A stretch of 64,000 nucleotides of DNA from Ambrosia x helenae (Eukaryota; Streptophyta; Magnoliopsida; Asterales; Asteraceae), in the NCBI GenBank assembly GCA_030844895.1, contig CM061224.1, positions 4,985,591 through 5,049,590 on the forward strand. Direction: 5' to 3'. Each line of letters begins with the position of its first letter. Positions within the stretch are counted from its first letter, which is position 1. Positions 42,008-52,499 of this stretch are shown here, piece after piece. Both the position numbers and the translations under genes were made by a program. The notes beneath the pieces were generated by a model. It searched no databases. It was not told the origin of the DNA and worked only from the letters and a program-made list of their open reading frames with translations.

Positions 42008-43798
42008 TCAGCGGTAGTAGGGATCATTCGGACCCGGTGGTGGATAAGGCGCGTTCGGATGCCCGAAAATTGCATCCATCCATCCAGGGTAGTCACTGAG
42101 TGGGTCGGCAGAAGAGGAAGATCCTTCAGCTGGTGGTGGTGGCGGTGGCGGCTGCGGAGTGGGAAGATAGCTGGATGAGATCCCTTGGGGCCACCTGACC
42201 TGATCGATCACCTCCTGTGGTTGTTCCCTTATGGTTGAATAATCGACGTATGGAACAACTGGCTCATAAGGACGCCCCGCTATTAGGTCCTGGTGGTGTC
42301 TGACCTGCTTGGTCTCTAGAAACCTGTTAACCGTGTCCATCTCTCGGGCATAATTAACTGCCCACCAATGTCTGTCTTCCCGTGCCTTTCTTTCCGCCTC
42401 TCTTCTCTCCTCTCTTGCCACTTGATCTCTCTCCCGCTGCTCCTCTCGTGCTATTCGCTCTTGTTCCCTTTTGATTGCCGCTTCTTCTCTTTGTCGTGCC
42501 AATATCATGTTTCGCGTCCCTCGGTCCCAAATATTCTTCTTGAATGAAGTCCAACCATGGAAACCTCCAGGCCTTGCCTGGTTGATCCCTGCTACCATCT
42601 CCATTTCTTCTCTGCTCATCTCTCGAACCGGCCGCTCTCTCACAACTTGCACTTCTTCTTCTACTTCCTCGGCTTCATCCGTGTGTACCTCTTCATCACC
42701 TCTATGCTCCACATCTTCTCGCAATGCCATTATCTGTGTGTTACCTTGTTTATCGAGCAAGACATGATACTCCGCGGTCCTCTCATATGTAAACTTGGCC
42801 TTGCTAAAACTCTCCCATTTCATTTTCATGATGTTTACTTCAATGGCTGGTGTCGACCGTGTCACCACTCCTTGAGCTTCCATCAAGTATGACAATAGCC
42901 TAACATGCGGTATCATTTTCCGCTCTTGGCTTTCTCGGCTATCCCAAACGTTCATCAAGACCAAATGCCTAAATGATAGGCGTGGTGTACCATACATGAT
43001 TGCGTGTAATACTCGAACATCCCAACCTCTCACTTTTGATCTATCCCCTAGCCTTGCCATTAAGTTTTCAAATGAAATGCCCAAAAGAAATCTAGCCTCG
43101 CATTCCATATCTTCTCTGCAATGATTATTTCCTCTTTTCACTGGAGCCACATTGTCAAACATATTCTGTGGATCGGTTTTTAACTGCGTTTTAGCCCAAA
43201 AGAGATGCTCGGGGATATAATAATATTCATTTTCTGGACAAGAGTCGAAATTGGCAATTTGACGCAGTGTCTCAAATGATAAGGTCATCTTTTTCTTCCC
43301 CACAGTACCAATCAACTTCATTGTAAGAGGTGGGTTATTACCAAGATCTTGCTCCAGCGTGGACATCCATTGCTCAATTGCTTTCAAGTAAACCTTTCTT
43401 CCTCTATTCGCACAAAAGTCTAATGCTGCTTCCCAACCAATTCTTTCAAATTTTTGTGTTAATCCCACTAACCGCAACTGCTCCCTATCATATGATCTCT
43501 CACAAACCAACACTCCCTCGGTATCATGTTTCAATGTTGACATTTTTTGGTACCACATGGCTGGCCTGATTGCTTCAGGGAAAGCTGCCAATCTTTTAGA
43601 CTTTTCTGTCCAAGTGGGAAGATCAACATCCATTCCTTCAGTACGCTCCGTTCTTTCACTACGATCCAATTCAAATTGAATTTCGTCACCCTCGTCATCA
43701 GATTCATCGCATAAATTGGATCGTTTCCCCTTTTTCCTTTTTGGTTGAGAAGATGATTCAGCATGCTCCTTACCCTTTCTTCTAAAGATATTCTGCAT
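42008..43798 (-). CDS. Athila accessory protein in the env-like position (596 codons)
   Basis: A single open frame downstream of integrase. The N-terminus is basic, followed by an acidic stretch. The middle resembles the conserved globular region of plant Athila/plant-transposon accessory ORFs (around FCANRGRKVYLKAIEQWM and the YYYIPEHLFWAKT block). Roughly residues 430-490 form an Arg/Glu-rich likely coiled coil, and the C-terminus is Pro-rich. I see no convincing signal peptide or transmembrane segment, so envelope function is not supported here. Its role in the Athila lineage is not established. The frame is fully open, consistent with a young insertion. Confidence 0.75.
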   Translation of the reverse strand: MQNIFRRKGKEHAESSSQPKRKKGKRSNLCDESDDEGDEIQFELDRSERTERTEGMDVDLPTWTEKSKRLAAFPEAIRPAMWYQKMSTLKHDTEGVLVCERSYDREQLRLVGLTQKFERIGWEAALDFCANRGRKVYLKAIEQWMSTLEQDLGNNPPLTMKLIGTVGKKKMTLSFETLRQIANFDSCPENEYYYIPEHLFWAKTQLKTDPQNMFDNVAPVKRGNNHCREDMECEARFLLGISFENLMARLGDRSKVRGWDVRVLHAIMYGTPRLSFRHLVLMNVWDSRESQERKMIPHVRLLSYLMEAQGVVTRSTPAIEVNIMKMKWESFSKAKFTYERTAEYHVLLDKQGNTQIMALREDVEHRGDEEVHTDEAEEVEEEVQVVRERPVREMSREEMEMVAGINQARPGGFHGWTSFKKNIWDRGTRNMILARQREEAAIKREQERIAREEQRERDQVAREERREAERKAREDRHWWAVNYAREMDTVNRFLETKQVRHHQDLIAGRPYEPVVPYVDYSTIREQPQEVIDQVRWPQGISSSYLPTPQPPPPPPPAEGSSSSADPLSDYPGWMDAIFGHPNAPYPPPGPNDPYYR

Positions 43799-44839
43799 TC
43801 AAAACAATAATGTAGCATTAGTTGTCTAATCCCAATAAGACTTTAACTACATTCTATCCAAACACGGCATCCTATGGCTATGAACATACACTAGCGATTA
43901 AGGATGTTGTACTAATCGCTTAAAGTCAACAACCATATGTTTTACATCTCCATAACCCCCTCCCCACACTTATTTCTTGCTTTTATTGAAAAAATTTCGT
44001 TTTTTTTTTTTTTTTTTTTTTACTATCACAACAAAGGTTTCTACCCAAACAATCATTCCTAAGCATTACTACTCATAGTATCAATTTCTCAACCATTCAT
44101 GAACACATAATATGTAACTAATGAAAATAACAAGGAGAAATTATGAGAAACATACCTTCATGATGATTATTGAGTAGGGAAATAACCACAAGCAAGAAAT
44201 AAGAAAATAACAAGAACACCACACAAACTTGCGATTTTTCAGCCCTCGATTTGCCCCTCAAAATGTTAAAATTAACAAATTCTAAGTTAGGGGTTTTGTA
44301 GGTCTCGAAAAACTAAGTGATTTTGATATAAAATTTGTTAGGTTTGGTGGAAGATTGAAGGAGTTATGAAAGATTGAAGGTTTGAAGGGTTGGAGGGTTT
44401 GTAGATGAAAGAGGTGAAGAGGATTGTTGGTTGGTGGGTTTTGATTGAGTTAGGGTGAGTTTATTTGATGAAAAAGGTGTTTTGGTGAGATGTGGGGTCG
44501 GTCAAATAAAGTCAACGCCGAGCAAAATTTTTTTTTTTTCGTTTTCTAGCGTATCCTACGCCAACTTTTGCGTATCCTACGCCAATTGCGTAGGCAACTC
44601 TCCACTTGTTTGCGTAGGCCAGCAGCCCTTGGCGTTGGTTCATTGACTCTGGCGTACCCTACGCCACTTTTGGCGTAGGCTACGCTAAATTTTTTTTTTT
44701 TTTTTTTTTCAGGAAAGACTTATGAATTTTTATATACAAATTTTACACAACTAACGTTTCCCACCCCCGAAAAGAAATAGTATTGTCCCCAATACTTTAA
44801 TTAGAGTACATACCTGGGATGGGAGTTTTCACCTGCATT
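43799..44839 (-). other. Athila spacer between pol and the accessory ORF
   Basis: Non-coding spacer of about 1 kb with T-runs near 44000 and 44690-44710. It holds a cluster of GCGTATCCTACGCC-type palindromic words (about 44550-44690) like those of the LTR. It might hold a promoter or splice signal for the accessory ORF, but none is recognisable. Confidence 0.6.
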
Positions 44840-47800
44840 TTAGTTGATTTCATAAGTTGGTAAGCCCTCTAAGAAACTTACCAACTCGACAATGTTACCA
44901 TGTTCTGTTGGGTACTCCACATAGGGCTTCAACCGATGCCCATTCACAGTTTGTTTTGACCCATCTTTCGGATCCTCAATGTCTACCTCGCCAAATTTTC
45001 CAACCCTTGTTATGATATATGGGCCAGTCCATTTGCTCTTTAGCTTTCCCGGGAAGAGCTTCAACTTGGAATTGTAGAGCCAAACCTTTTGACCCTCTTG
45101 AAATTCCTTTTTGTGAATCTTTGCGTCATGAGCTCTCTTCATTTGGTCTTTATATTTTGACGCGATTTTGTAAGCTTCATCCCTTAGCTCTTCTAACTCA
45201 CACAATTTGAGTTTCCTTTCTCGGCCTGCATCATCATATCGTAAGTTAACATTTTTTATGGCCCAATATGCCCGGTGAACTAATTCGACCGGGAGATGAC
45301 AATCCCTACCATACACTAGTCGATAAGGAGTTGTTCCAATAGGCGTTTTGTAGGCCGTGCGGTAGGCCCATAAAGCATCATTGAGCTTAGTTGACCAATC
45401 CTTTCGGTCCGCACGAACCGTTTTTTGTAGAATTTCTTTAATTTGCCTATTGGACACCTCAACTTGTCCACTAGTTTGTGGATGATATGGGGTGGCAATT
45501 CTATGGTCAACACCATATCGCTTAAGCAATTTTCCGAATTTTTGGTTTTTAAAATGAGATCCCCCATCACTTATGATTGTGCGAGGTAACCCAAACCTTG
45601 AAAAAATATATGTTTGTATAAAATTGCAAACAACAATATGGTCATTGGTTTTGGTGGCGATAGCTTCAACCCACTTAGAAACATAATCTACCGCCACCAA
45701 AATGTATAGATTACCGAAAGAATTGGGAAATGGTCCCATGAAGTCAATTCCCCATACATCAAACACATCAACAACCAAAATGGGTTGCATTGGCATTTCA
45801 TCACGTTTTGAGATGCTTCCTAATTGTTGACAATGTAAACAATTTTTAGCATACTCAAACGAATCCTTAAAAATTGTTGGCCAATACAACCCACTAGATA
45901 AAACCTTGTGACCCGTCTTTTGGCCACTAAAATGCCCTCCACATGCATAAGAATGCACGTGCTTCAACACACTCATGATCTCCTCATCCGGGATGCATCT
46001 TCGAATGATTTGATCTGCTCCCACTCTAAATAAATCAGGATCATCCCAAATGTAGTGTTTCACTTGGGACAAAAAGTGGAGTCTCTTCTTCCTCACCCAA
46101 TGTTCCGGCATTGTACCTGTCACTAAAAAGTTAACAATGTTAGCAAACCAAGGTAATGTCGAAACTGCTAATAAATGCTCATCTGGGAACAACTCATTAA
46201 TTTCATTCGTTGAGTCTTCCTCTTCAATCATCAATCTAGACAAATGGTCTGCAACCACATTTTCCGTGCCTTTCTTGTCACGTATCTCCAAGTCAAACTC
46301 TTGTAGTAAGAGTATCCATCTAATCAGTCGGGGCTTAGCATCCTTTTTGTCCATTAAATACCTGACAGCACTGTGATCAGTATAAACAATAATTTTACTA
46401 CCCCATACGTAAGACCGGAATTTGTCTAGCGCATATACCACCGCAAGTAGCTCTTTTTCGGTAGTTGTGTAATTCAATTGTGCTTCCGAAAGAGTCTTAC
46501 TTGCGTAGTATATAGCAACAGGTTTCTTTTCTACCCGTTGACCCAACACGGCCCCAACCGCATACCCACTTGCATCACACATGATTTCAAACGGCAAAGA
46601 CCAATTGGGTGATTGCAAAATTGGGGCCCCAACTAACTTTTCTTTCAAAATATTAAAGGCTTCAATACATTTTTCATCAAAATTAAATGGAGCATCTTTC
46701 AATAACAAATTACACAAAGGTTTTGTTATGTCGCTAAAACCTTTAATGAACCTCCTATAAAAACCGGCATGCCCCAAAAATGATCTAATGCCCTTAATAC
46801 TAGTGGGATAAGGTAAAGTTGAAATGACTTGTATTTTAGCGTGATCAACCTCAATCCCACGACTAGAAACCACATGGCCCAACACTATCCCCTCTTGGAC
46901 CATAAAATGACTTTTCTCCCAACTCAAAACCAGATTTGTCTCAACACACCTTTGCAAAACCTTTTCCAATTGACTTAGGCAAGAATTAAATGATGACCCG
47001 AAAATAGAAAAATCATCCATGAAGATTTCCAATGACTCCCCCACCATATCTGAAAAGATACTCATCATACACCTTTGAAAGGTGGCGGGGGCATTACAAA
47101 GGCCAAATGGCATTCGCCTAAATGCGAATGTGCCATATGGACAAGTAAACGTGGTCTTTTGTTGATCCTCAGGATGAATAGCAATTTGATTGTAACCTGA
47201 ATACCCATCCAAGAAACAATAAAATTTTTGTCCGGCTAATTTTTCTACTATTTGGTCAATAAAAGGTAAAGGAAAATGGTCTTTAGAAGTTGCAGCATTC
47301 AACTTCCTATAATCGATACAAATACGCCACCCGGTTACCGGTCGGGTGGCTACCTCCTCACCTGAGTCGTTTTTCACGACTTGAATACCTGCCTTCTTTG
47401 GAACGGTTTGAGTTGGACTAACCCATTGGCTATCCGAGATGGGGTAAATGATACCCGCATCTAACCATTTCAACACTTCTTTCTTCACAACTTCCCGCAT
47501 GTTAGGATTTAATCTCCTTTGAGCGTCTCTTGCACGAGTTACTTTCTCGTCTGTGATGATTTTGTGCATCACAATTGACGGACTTATACCCTTCAAATCC
47601 GCCACAGTCCACCCAATAGCAGCTCTATGGGTCACCAACACCTTCATCAATTTTTCTTCTTGCTCCCCAGTCAAGTTTGAAGCAATGATTACCGGGAGTG
47701 TGTTGCCTTCACCAACATAAGCATATTTCAAATGCTTAGGCAACTCCTTCAATTCCACTTGTGGCGGCTCGACTAATGATGGTTTCAACTTTGTGTCAAT

Positions 47801-48004
47801 ATGATCCGGAAGACTTTCCACTTGGTGAGTCCATGGTGGTCTTCCTTCCTGTACCGCCTTTGCTTCTTGCTTCTTCTCCTCCTCAGCTATGCTTTTCAAC
47901 ATTTCCACCTGTGACCTGTCAAACATAAAACACTCCTCTATTGTGTTTTCCTCATCTACAACAGTGTCGTATAGAGGTATACACTCGTCAACAATGTCTG
48001 CCAT
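44840..48004 (-). CDS. Athila Pol: reverse transcriptase, RNase H, integrase (1054 codons)
   Basis: Replication enzyme of the element. After an N-terminal linker, RT begins around residue 170 and has VTGWRICIDYRKLN, MPFGLCNAPATF and the catalytic FMDD (M329-D331). RNase H follows with CDASGYAVGAVLGQ and TDHSAVRYL. Integrase has the zinc-binding HHCC (H-V-H-S...C-x2-C) and core motifs WGIDFMGPF, IISDGGSHF and GQVEVSNRQIKEIL, giving D, D and E in order. It ends with a GPY-like region (WTGPYIITRVG) and no chromodomain, which separates Athila from the Tekay elements here. The frame is open throughout. Native translation would continue from protease, but a slip in a T run near 48040 breaks that link. 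Confidence 0.92.
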   Translation of the reverse strand: MADIVDECIPLYDTVVDEENTIEECFMFDRSQVEMLKSIAEEEKKQEAKAVQEGRPPWTHQVESLPDHIDTKLKPSLVEPPQVELKELPKHLKYAYVGEGNTLPVIIASNLTGEQEEKLMKVLVTHRAAIGWTVADLKGISPSIVMHKIITDEKVTRARDAQRRLNPNMREVVKKEVLKWLDAGIIYPISDSQWVSPTQTVPKKAGIQVVKNDSGEEVATRPVTGWRICIDYRKLNAATSKDHFPLPFIDQIVEKLAGQKFYCFLDGYSGYNQIAIHPEDQQKTTFTCPYGTFAFRRMPFGLCNAPATFQRCMMSIFSDMVGESLEIFMDDFSIFGSSFNSCLSQLEKVLQRCVETNLVLSWEKSHFMVQEGIVLGHVVSSRGIEVDHAKIQVISTLPYPTSIKGIRSFLGHAGFYRRFIKGFSDITKPLCNLLLKDAPFNFDEKCIEAFNILKEKLVGAPILQSPNWSLPFEIMCDASGYAVGAVLGQRVEKKPVAIYYASKTLSEAQLNYTTTEKELLAVVYALDKFRSYVWGSKIIVYTDHSAVRYLMDKKDAKPRLIRWILLLQEFDLEIRDKKGTENVVADHLSRLMIEEEDSTNEINELFPDEHLLAVSTLPWFANIVNFLVTGTMPEHWVRKKRLHFLSQVKHYIWDDPDLFRVGADQIIRRCIPDEEIMSVLKHVHSYACGGHFSGQKTGHKVLSSGLYWPTIFKDSFEYAKNCLHCQQLGSISKRDEMPMQPILVVDVFDVWGIDFMGPFPNSFGNLYILVAVDYVSKWVEAIATKTNDHIVVCNFIQTYIFSRFGLPRTIISDGGSHFKNQKFGKLLKRYGVDHRIATPYHPQTSGQVEVSNRQIKEILQKTVRADRKDWSTKLNDALWAYRTAYKTPIGTTPYRLVYGRDCHLPVELVHRAYWAIKNVNLRYDDAGRERKLKLCELEELRDEAYKIASKYKDQMKRAHDAKIHKKEFQEGQKVWLYNSKLKLFPGKLKSKWTGPYIITRVGKFGEVDIEDPKDGSKQTVNGHRLKPYVEYPTEHGNIVELVSFLEGLPTYEIN

Positions 48005-48021
48005 ATAGCATTCATCATTGA

Positions 48022-49335
48022 CTAGAGGGTCAGTCCCATTTGAAAAAAATTTAATCGGACCCTACGATTACCAAAGGTCATGTCAAGCGTGCCTGTCTTG
48101 CAATTAATTTGTGCATTAGATGTGGCTAAAAATGGTCGACCAAGAATAACCGTTGGTTGTTTGGTTAGGTCCATGGAAACATAATCAAGTACTAAGAAAT
48201 CCACCGGATAATAAAAATCTTCAACTTTTACTATCACGTCGGTAACCATCCCGCGGGGTAGCTTAGGAGTCAAATCGGCTAATACCACCGTGGTATTAGA
48301 TTCTTGAAGTGGACCAAATTCGTATTGGTCATAAAGACTACCCGGCAAGATGCTTACACTAGCTCCAAGATCCAAGAGCGCCCGAGTCATTTTAAATTCC
48401 CCAACCTGAATGGATATGATAGGTGTTCCCGGATCTTGTAACTTAGGTGGAAGTGAACCCGAAAGAATAGAACTCACATTTTCAGTTAAATCAATTTTCT
48501 TGGGTATTTTATGAGTTCTCTTTTGGGTACACATGTCCTTTAGATACTTTGCATACGAGGGGACTTGTTTGATTGCATCTAAAAGTGGTAAATTAATTTT
48601 CACTTGTTTAAAAATTTCCCACAACTCTTCTTGTTGCGGGCCTCTTTTCTTGACCACTTTTTTAGATGGCTCCAACAATGCTTCGGGATAAGGGACGGTA
48701 TTACCCTCCATACCCTTTTCCTTAGCCTTTGGAGCTTGTTTGTTCTCAACGGGTCTTGAACTTTCAACATTTTGTTTACTTTTATTTTGACCCGTTCTCT
48801 CCTCACTTTCACTTTCATCACTCACATCTTCCACCTCCCCTTCAACAAATTGGGGAGATGGTGGATCAATTTTATTTTCAATTTTATTATCAATAATTTT
48901 ACCACTACGAAGAACGGTTACCTTATTAATGGGAACATTGCGAGTGTTCTTCGAACTCGAACCTTGATGTTGCGGGTTGATAGTGGTATCACTAGGGAGC
49001 TTCCCCGTGCTTCCTCTCCATTGAGCCATTTCTTCCGCTAATTGGCCCACTTGTTTAGCCAAGGCCTCGTGAGACTTATCCCTCACCTCATTCCCTTTCT
49101 TTATTTCCTTGATGTCATTGTTGGCGTCTTTCATCATGTTCATTAATGCATCCAACTTTGAACTCAAGGATTCATCACCACCTTGATTTCCCGAAGAATT
49201 TCCTTGATTACTTGAGGAGCCGCCTTGGTTGTAACCTCTTTGATAATTGTTGTTGTACCCTTGGTTACCACCTTGGTTTTCTTTGGTAACCGCCTTGATT
49301 ACCACCTTGGCGACCTTGATATTGTCCATTACCAC
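48022..49335 (-). CDS. Athila Gag C-terminus and protease frame
   Basis: The start is a Gly/Asn/Gln-rich low-complexity segment that overlaps the end of the gag frame (49265-49335) in another frame. A charged linker follows, then an aspartic protease core with DLGASVSILP (the D-L-G variant common in Athila and related lineages), a flap region and ILGRPFLATSNA. It ends just before pol in a different frame. Both joins look like one-base slips in repetitive tracts rather than programmed shifts. The product would be protease that matures Gag and Pol. Confidence 0.8.
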   Translation of the reverse strand: MVMDNIKVAKVVIKAVTKENQGGNQGYNNNYQRGYNQGGSSSNQGNSSGNQGGDESLSSKLDALMNMMKDANNDIKEIKKGNEVRDKSHEALAKQVGQLAEEMAQWRGSTGKLPSDTTINPQHQGSSSKNTRNVPINKVTVLRSGKIIDNKIENKIDPPSPQFVEGEVEDVSDESESEERTGQNKSKQNVESSRPVENKQAPKAKEKGMEGNTVPYPEALLEPSKKVVKKRGPQQEELWEIFKQVKINLPLLDAIKQVPSYAKYLKDMCTQKRTHKIPKKIDLTENVSSILSGSLPPKLQDPGTPIISIQVGEFKMTRALLDLGASVSILPGSLYDQYEFGPLQESNTTVVLADLTPKLPRGMVTDVIVKVEDFYYPVDFLVLDYVSMDLTKQPTVILGRPFLATSNAQINCKTGTLDMTFGNRRVRLNFFQMGLTL

Positions 49336-51127
49336 TTTGATTACCCGATTGGAAATTCGGGTTCATTTGGTTAGAAGGATTACCATACCTAAAGTTAGGA
49401 TGGTTTCTCAAGCCTGCATGGTAAGTGTTGGAGTTCATGTCATACTTCCTTTCTCCATACACTTGATTTACCTCTTCGGTTGCTTGACCCATATCACCGG
49501 AGCATTCACTAGCTTTATGCCCCAAATCTCCACAATTATCGCACACGGGGTATTGTATCGATGACACCTCCCGTTTCTTCATCCTTGCCAATTCTCTTTC
49601 CAACTGAGCAATCCGGTCCTTAGAACTTGAATCTGCATCGGGAAGAGATTTAGAGACCGGGTGTTTAGTTCTACGATCAGCTGCCTCTTCCGATTTTGAA
49701 TTCTTCGCCATTAACTCCAAAAAATCCCAATCTTCTTGCTCCGGATTAGACAACAATGTTCCATTGCTAGTAGACTTGAGATATTTTCTTTCCTCCTTGC
49801 TCAGTCCATTCACAAAACTGCTAACCAATTCCCAAAGGTCAATATTGTGGTGTGGGCATTTTCGAATTAACTCCTTGAAACGAGTAAAAGCTTCATGAAG
49901 CGGTTCCCCTTGTAGTTGTTGAAAAGAACGAATCTCTAACCGTACCGCATCTGTTTTAAAACTGGGGAAATATTCATCCAAGAATACTTGTTGCATTTCC
50001 CCCCAAGTGTAGATGCTATGTGCGGGTAAAGTGAGGAACCATGTCTTTGCTTTATCTTTGAGAGAAAACCGGAATAACCTCAACTGTACTTCATCTAATG
50101 AAAAATTATGACCTCCCATAGTTCCACACATTGCCTTGAATTCAGATAAATGATCATATGGGTCTTCATTAGCCATTCCATGAAAATGAGGAATGATGTT
50201 GATGTAGTTGGGCTTGCAATCAAAGGATCTTCTCCCTGGAGGCGGTGGTACAATAGGCGATTCGTTCTCAGATGCAAGTGGTCTAAACCGACCATTGACT
50301 CCTTGCATTGGAACTGGGGGCCTTCGTCTTGGAGCATTCACTTCTTCACCTCTATGTTGTCTTCCCCCATTAGGTCTTCTTTCTGCTCGACCCACAAAAT
50401 TTTCACCCCGGTTTTGGTGAATATTGGGAATTTGATGTCTTCTTGGGTTTTGTCTTGGTTGATGATTATTAATGACGTGATTGTAATAACCATCATTGTC
50501 CCCGTTTCGATTTGCACCCACGTTAGAACTATTATCACCGTGATACTCTTCCTCATCTCCATAATCATCACTAACATTTCTGTAGCCCCAATCCTCATCA
50601 TCCTCATTGTAATCCCTTTCAGAATATTCATCTTCTCCCGAGTGGTAGGAATGAACACTAACTCTGTCTGATGATTGATAACTTGGTACACTGAATGGGT
50701 CATCATCATTAATGTTCACCCTTAATTCTTCAATAGTCTCCACATAATCTTCATATCCGGCTTCATTGTACCGATTGACCGGATCAAATGTGGGATTGCC
50801 ACGGTTAGACATGGAGGGACCTTGGTTTACATTTCGGGTGTTGGAATTTCGGTTGTGAATTGGTTGGTGAGGTGGGTGTTGTTGTGAATTTTGGGCTTGG
50901 TTTTGATGAGGTGGAGTGGGTGGTCTTCGATTTTCACCTGAACGACGATTTGGGTTTGAACTTGCCATTTGAACGGTTTCAAAAGACAAAGGTTGAATTA
51001 TGAGTGGTGATTGGGAGTTAGAAGGAATCGGCTCCTCTAACCGGTGTTGTCGGTTTCTTCTTGCTACTCTCTCGATTTCCGGTTCAAACACTAAAGGAGA
51101 TGTTCTCCCCGAATGTCGCGTACGCAT
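49265..51127 (-). CDS. Athila Gag (620 codons)
   Basis: Capsid/nucleocapsid protein. The N-terminal 300 residues are Arg/Asn/Gln- and Asp-rich and probably disordered. Then comes the retrotransposon Gag domain (about 310-480, with YINIIPHFHGM, DKAKTWFLTLP and the SFQQLQGEPLHEAFTRFKEL block), and one zinc knuckle C529-x2-C532-x4-H537-x4-C542. The tail is Gly/Asn/Gln-rich and runs out of frame into the protease frame. The start at 51127 lies about 125 bp after the primer site, normal for an Athila leader. Confidence 0.88.
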   Translation of the reverse strand: MRTRHSGRTSPLVFEPEIERVARRNRQHRLEEPIPSNSQSPLIIQPLSFETVQMASSNPNRRSGENRRPPTPPHQNQAQNSQQHPPHQPIHNRNSNTRNVNQGPSMSNRGNPTFDPVNRYNEAGYEDYVETIEELRVNINDDDPFSVPSYQSSDRVSVHSYHSGEDEYSERDYNEDDEDWGYRNVSDDYGDEEEYHGDNSSNVGANRNGDNDGYYNHVINNHQPRQNPRRHQIPNIHQNRGENFVGRAERRPNGGRQHRGEEVNAPRRRPPVPMQGVNGRFRPLASENESPIVPPPPGRRSFDCKPNYINIIPHFHGMANEDPYDHLSEFKAMCGTMGGHNFSLDEVQLRLFRFSLKDKAKTWFLTLPAHSIYTWGEMQQVFLDEYFPSFKTDAVRLEIRSFQQLQGEPLHEAFTRFKELIRKCPHHNIDLWELVSSFVNGLSKEERKYLKSTSNGTLLSNPEQEDWDFLELMAKNSKSEEAADRRTKHPVSKSLPDADSSSKDRIAQLERELARMKKREVSSIQYPVCDNCGDLGHKASECSGDMGQATEEVNQVYGERKYDMNSNTYHAGLRNHPNFRYGNPSNQMNPNFQSGNQSGNGQYQGRQGGNQGGYQRKPRW

Positions 51128-51253
51128 GCACTACCTGTAAACTACACAAATAACACACCCCGCGTAACAAGGAAAAGTAGAGAATAAACCAAACAAACAA
51201 TTAAACAGATTATCACAATATTAACTACTCAATAAACACTAAGCGCACTAGCT

Positions 51254-51270
51254 CCCCGGCAGCGGCGCCA
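51254..51270 (-). promoter_or_regulatory. Primer binding site for Asp tRNA
   Basis: On the element strand TGGCGCCGCTGCCGGGG begins two bases from the 5' LTR. It matches the complement of the 3' end of plant Asp tRNA with one mismatch, the usual Athila primer. Confidence 0.88.
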
Positions 51271-51272
51271 TT

Positions 51273-52499
51273 TGATGAGTCGGTCGTCACGGTTCATACA
51301 AAGCATAAATAACCTAAATAGATAGGGTAAGTAGGGTATCAATCCAAGGAGCGTGTGGTTAGTGAGTATTTCCTAGTTAACTTTGAATTTGTTGTTTTAT
51401 GAAGATGCTAATTTATGAATTTGGTATTTAGAAATTTGATTGAAAGGTTTGTTGATTAATATGAAGCATAAATTTAATGTGTAAGAAATAATTAACAAGA
51501 CTTGTAAACAATAAGATAAAGATGATTACACTAAGGATTTGGGCAATTGAACACTAAGGCTTTCAACAATTAGGCATAATTGGATAAACAAAGATAATGC
51601 AATTGGTACTAACGGATTGATTGTTCAATAAACTTAGGTATCAAGTTTCATCAACATTCACAATGGACTAAACTATACTTTATCATTTAGAACATACAAT
51701 CCTATGATAGTGTTGATGCAAGGAACCATGTTCATATCATTTAGAAATTGGCACAAGATCAATTGACTAGAAATGATTTCAACATAAGATTAATCACTAG
51801 TCAACACAAGTAATTCAAGTACATAAAAACATTAATCAAAAGTTTAAGCAATGCCAAAATGTTAAAGCCCTAGGTACCAAAAACTTACATCCCTAGTGTA
51901 ATACAAGAGTTTTAGCCAAACATGGATAAGGTGTTCATCATCTTCAAAATATGATCTTCAGTCTTCAAAGAAATTGTGTAATAAGCTTGGAGAATAATTG
52001 TATGATGTTATGCCTTCAATGGTGATGATTTTTTATAATGATGGAGATCAAAACAGCCCCCAAAACCAGTCAAGGACCATAAATTCGCCATAAACATTTG
52101 ATCCTATCAGTTTTGACTTGAAAAAGGAAACATTTGACCGATTTTGACTTTTTGCGTAGGATACGCCACTTTTGGCGTATCCTACGCCAGTCCAGTTTTG
52201 CCTGAGCTGAATCCTGCTGGCCTACGCCAGCTTAACTGTCTCTGCCTACGCCAATGGCGTAGGGTACGCCAATTTTGGCGTATCCTACGCCAAAAACCTG
52301 TTTCTCGTCGTTTTCGGTTTTCCAACTCGCGTAAACTTCCGTGTCTTGCCCGAACCGCTCCAAGACGTCATATTTGTCCCCTTTAATTATCAAATCCTGA
52401 AATACATACTATCATCAAAGCAACACCATTTTGACAACTTATCATTCTTTAAATTTCACTTTAAGGTGTTTTTATTCATGTCTTTTAGCTAACCCATCA
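51273..52499 (-). repeat. 5' LTR of the Athila element (uninterrupted)
   Basis: 1227 bp, TG...CA in the + reading (TGATGAGTCGG to AACCCATCA). It preserves the empty target GATCAAAACAGCCCCC (about 52045-52060) that is duplicated around the Tekay array in the other LTR. It contains the GCGTAGGATACGCC cluster (about 52154-52290). Confidence 0.93.

Larger units (their letters stand above)
29430..52499 (-). mobile_element. Athila-type Ty3/Gypsy retrotransposon, 3' LTR split by a second retrotransposon
   Basis: Lies on the minus strand. It has a perfect 5-bp target duplication CCTCG (29425-29429 and 52500-52504), LTR ends TG...CA, an Asp-tRNA primer site, gag, protease, pol without chromodomain, and an extra ORF downstream of integrase, the layout of the Athila lineage. 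Net of the inner insertion it is about 13.5 kb. The two LTRs differ at about eight positions by eye. The pol and extra ORFs are open, but the gag/protease and protease/RT joins are frameshifted. Confidence 0.93.

Noticed and set aside
50150..50671. 173-codon hydrophobic plus-strand frame in the Athila gag region
   Set aside because: Antisense shadow of the Asn/Asp-rich part of Gag; hydrophobicity follows from the complementary codons.
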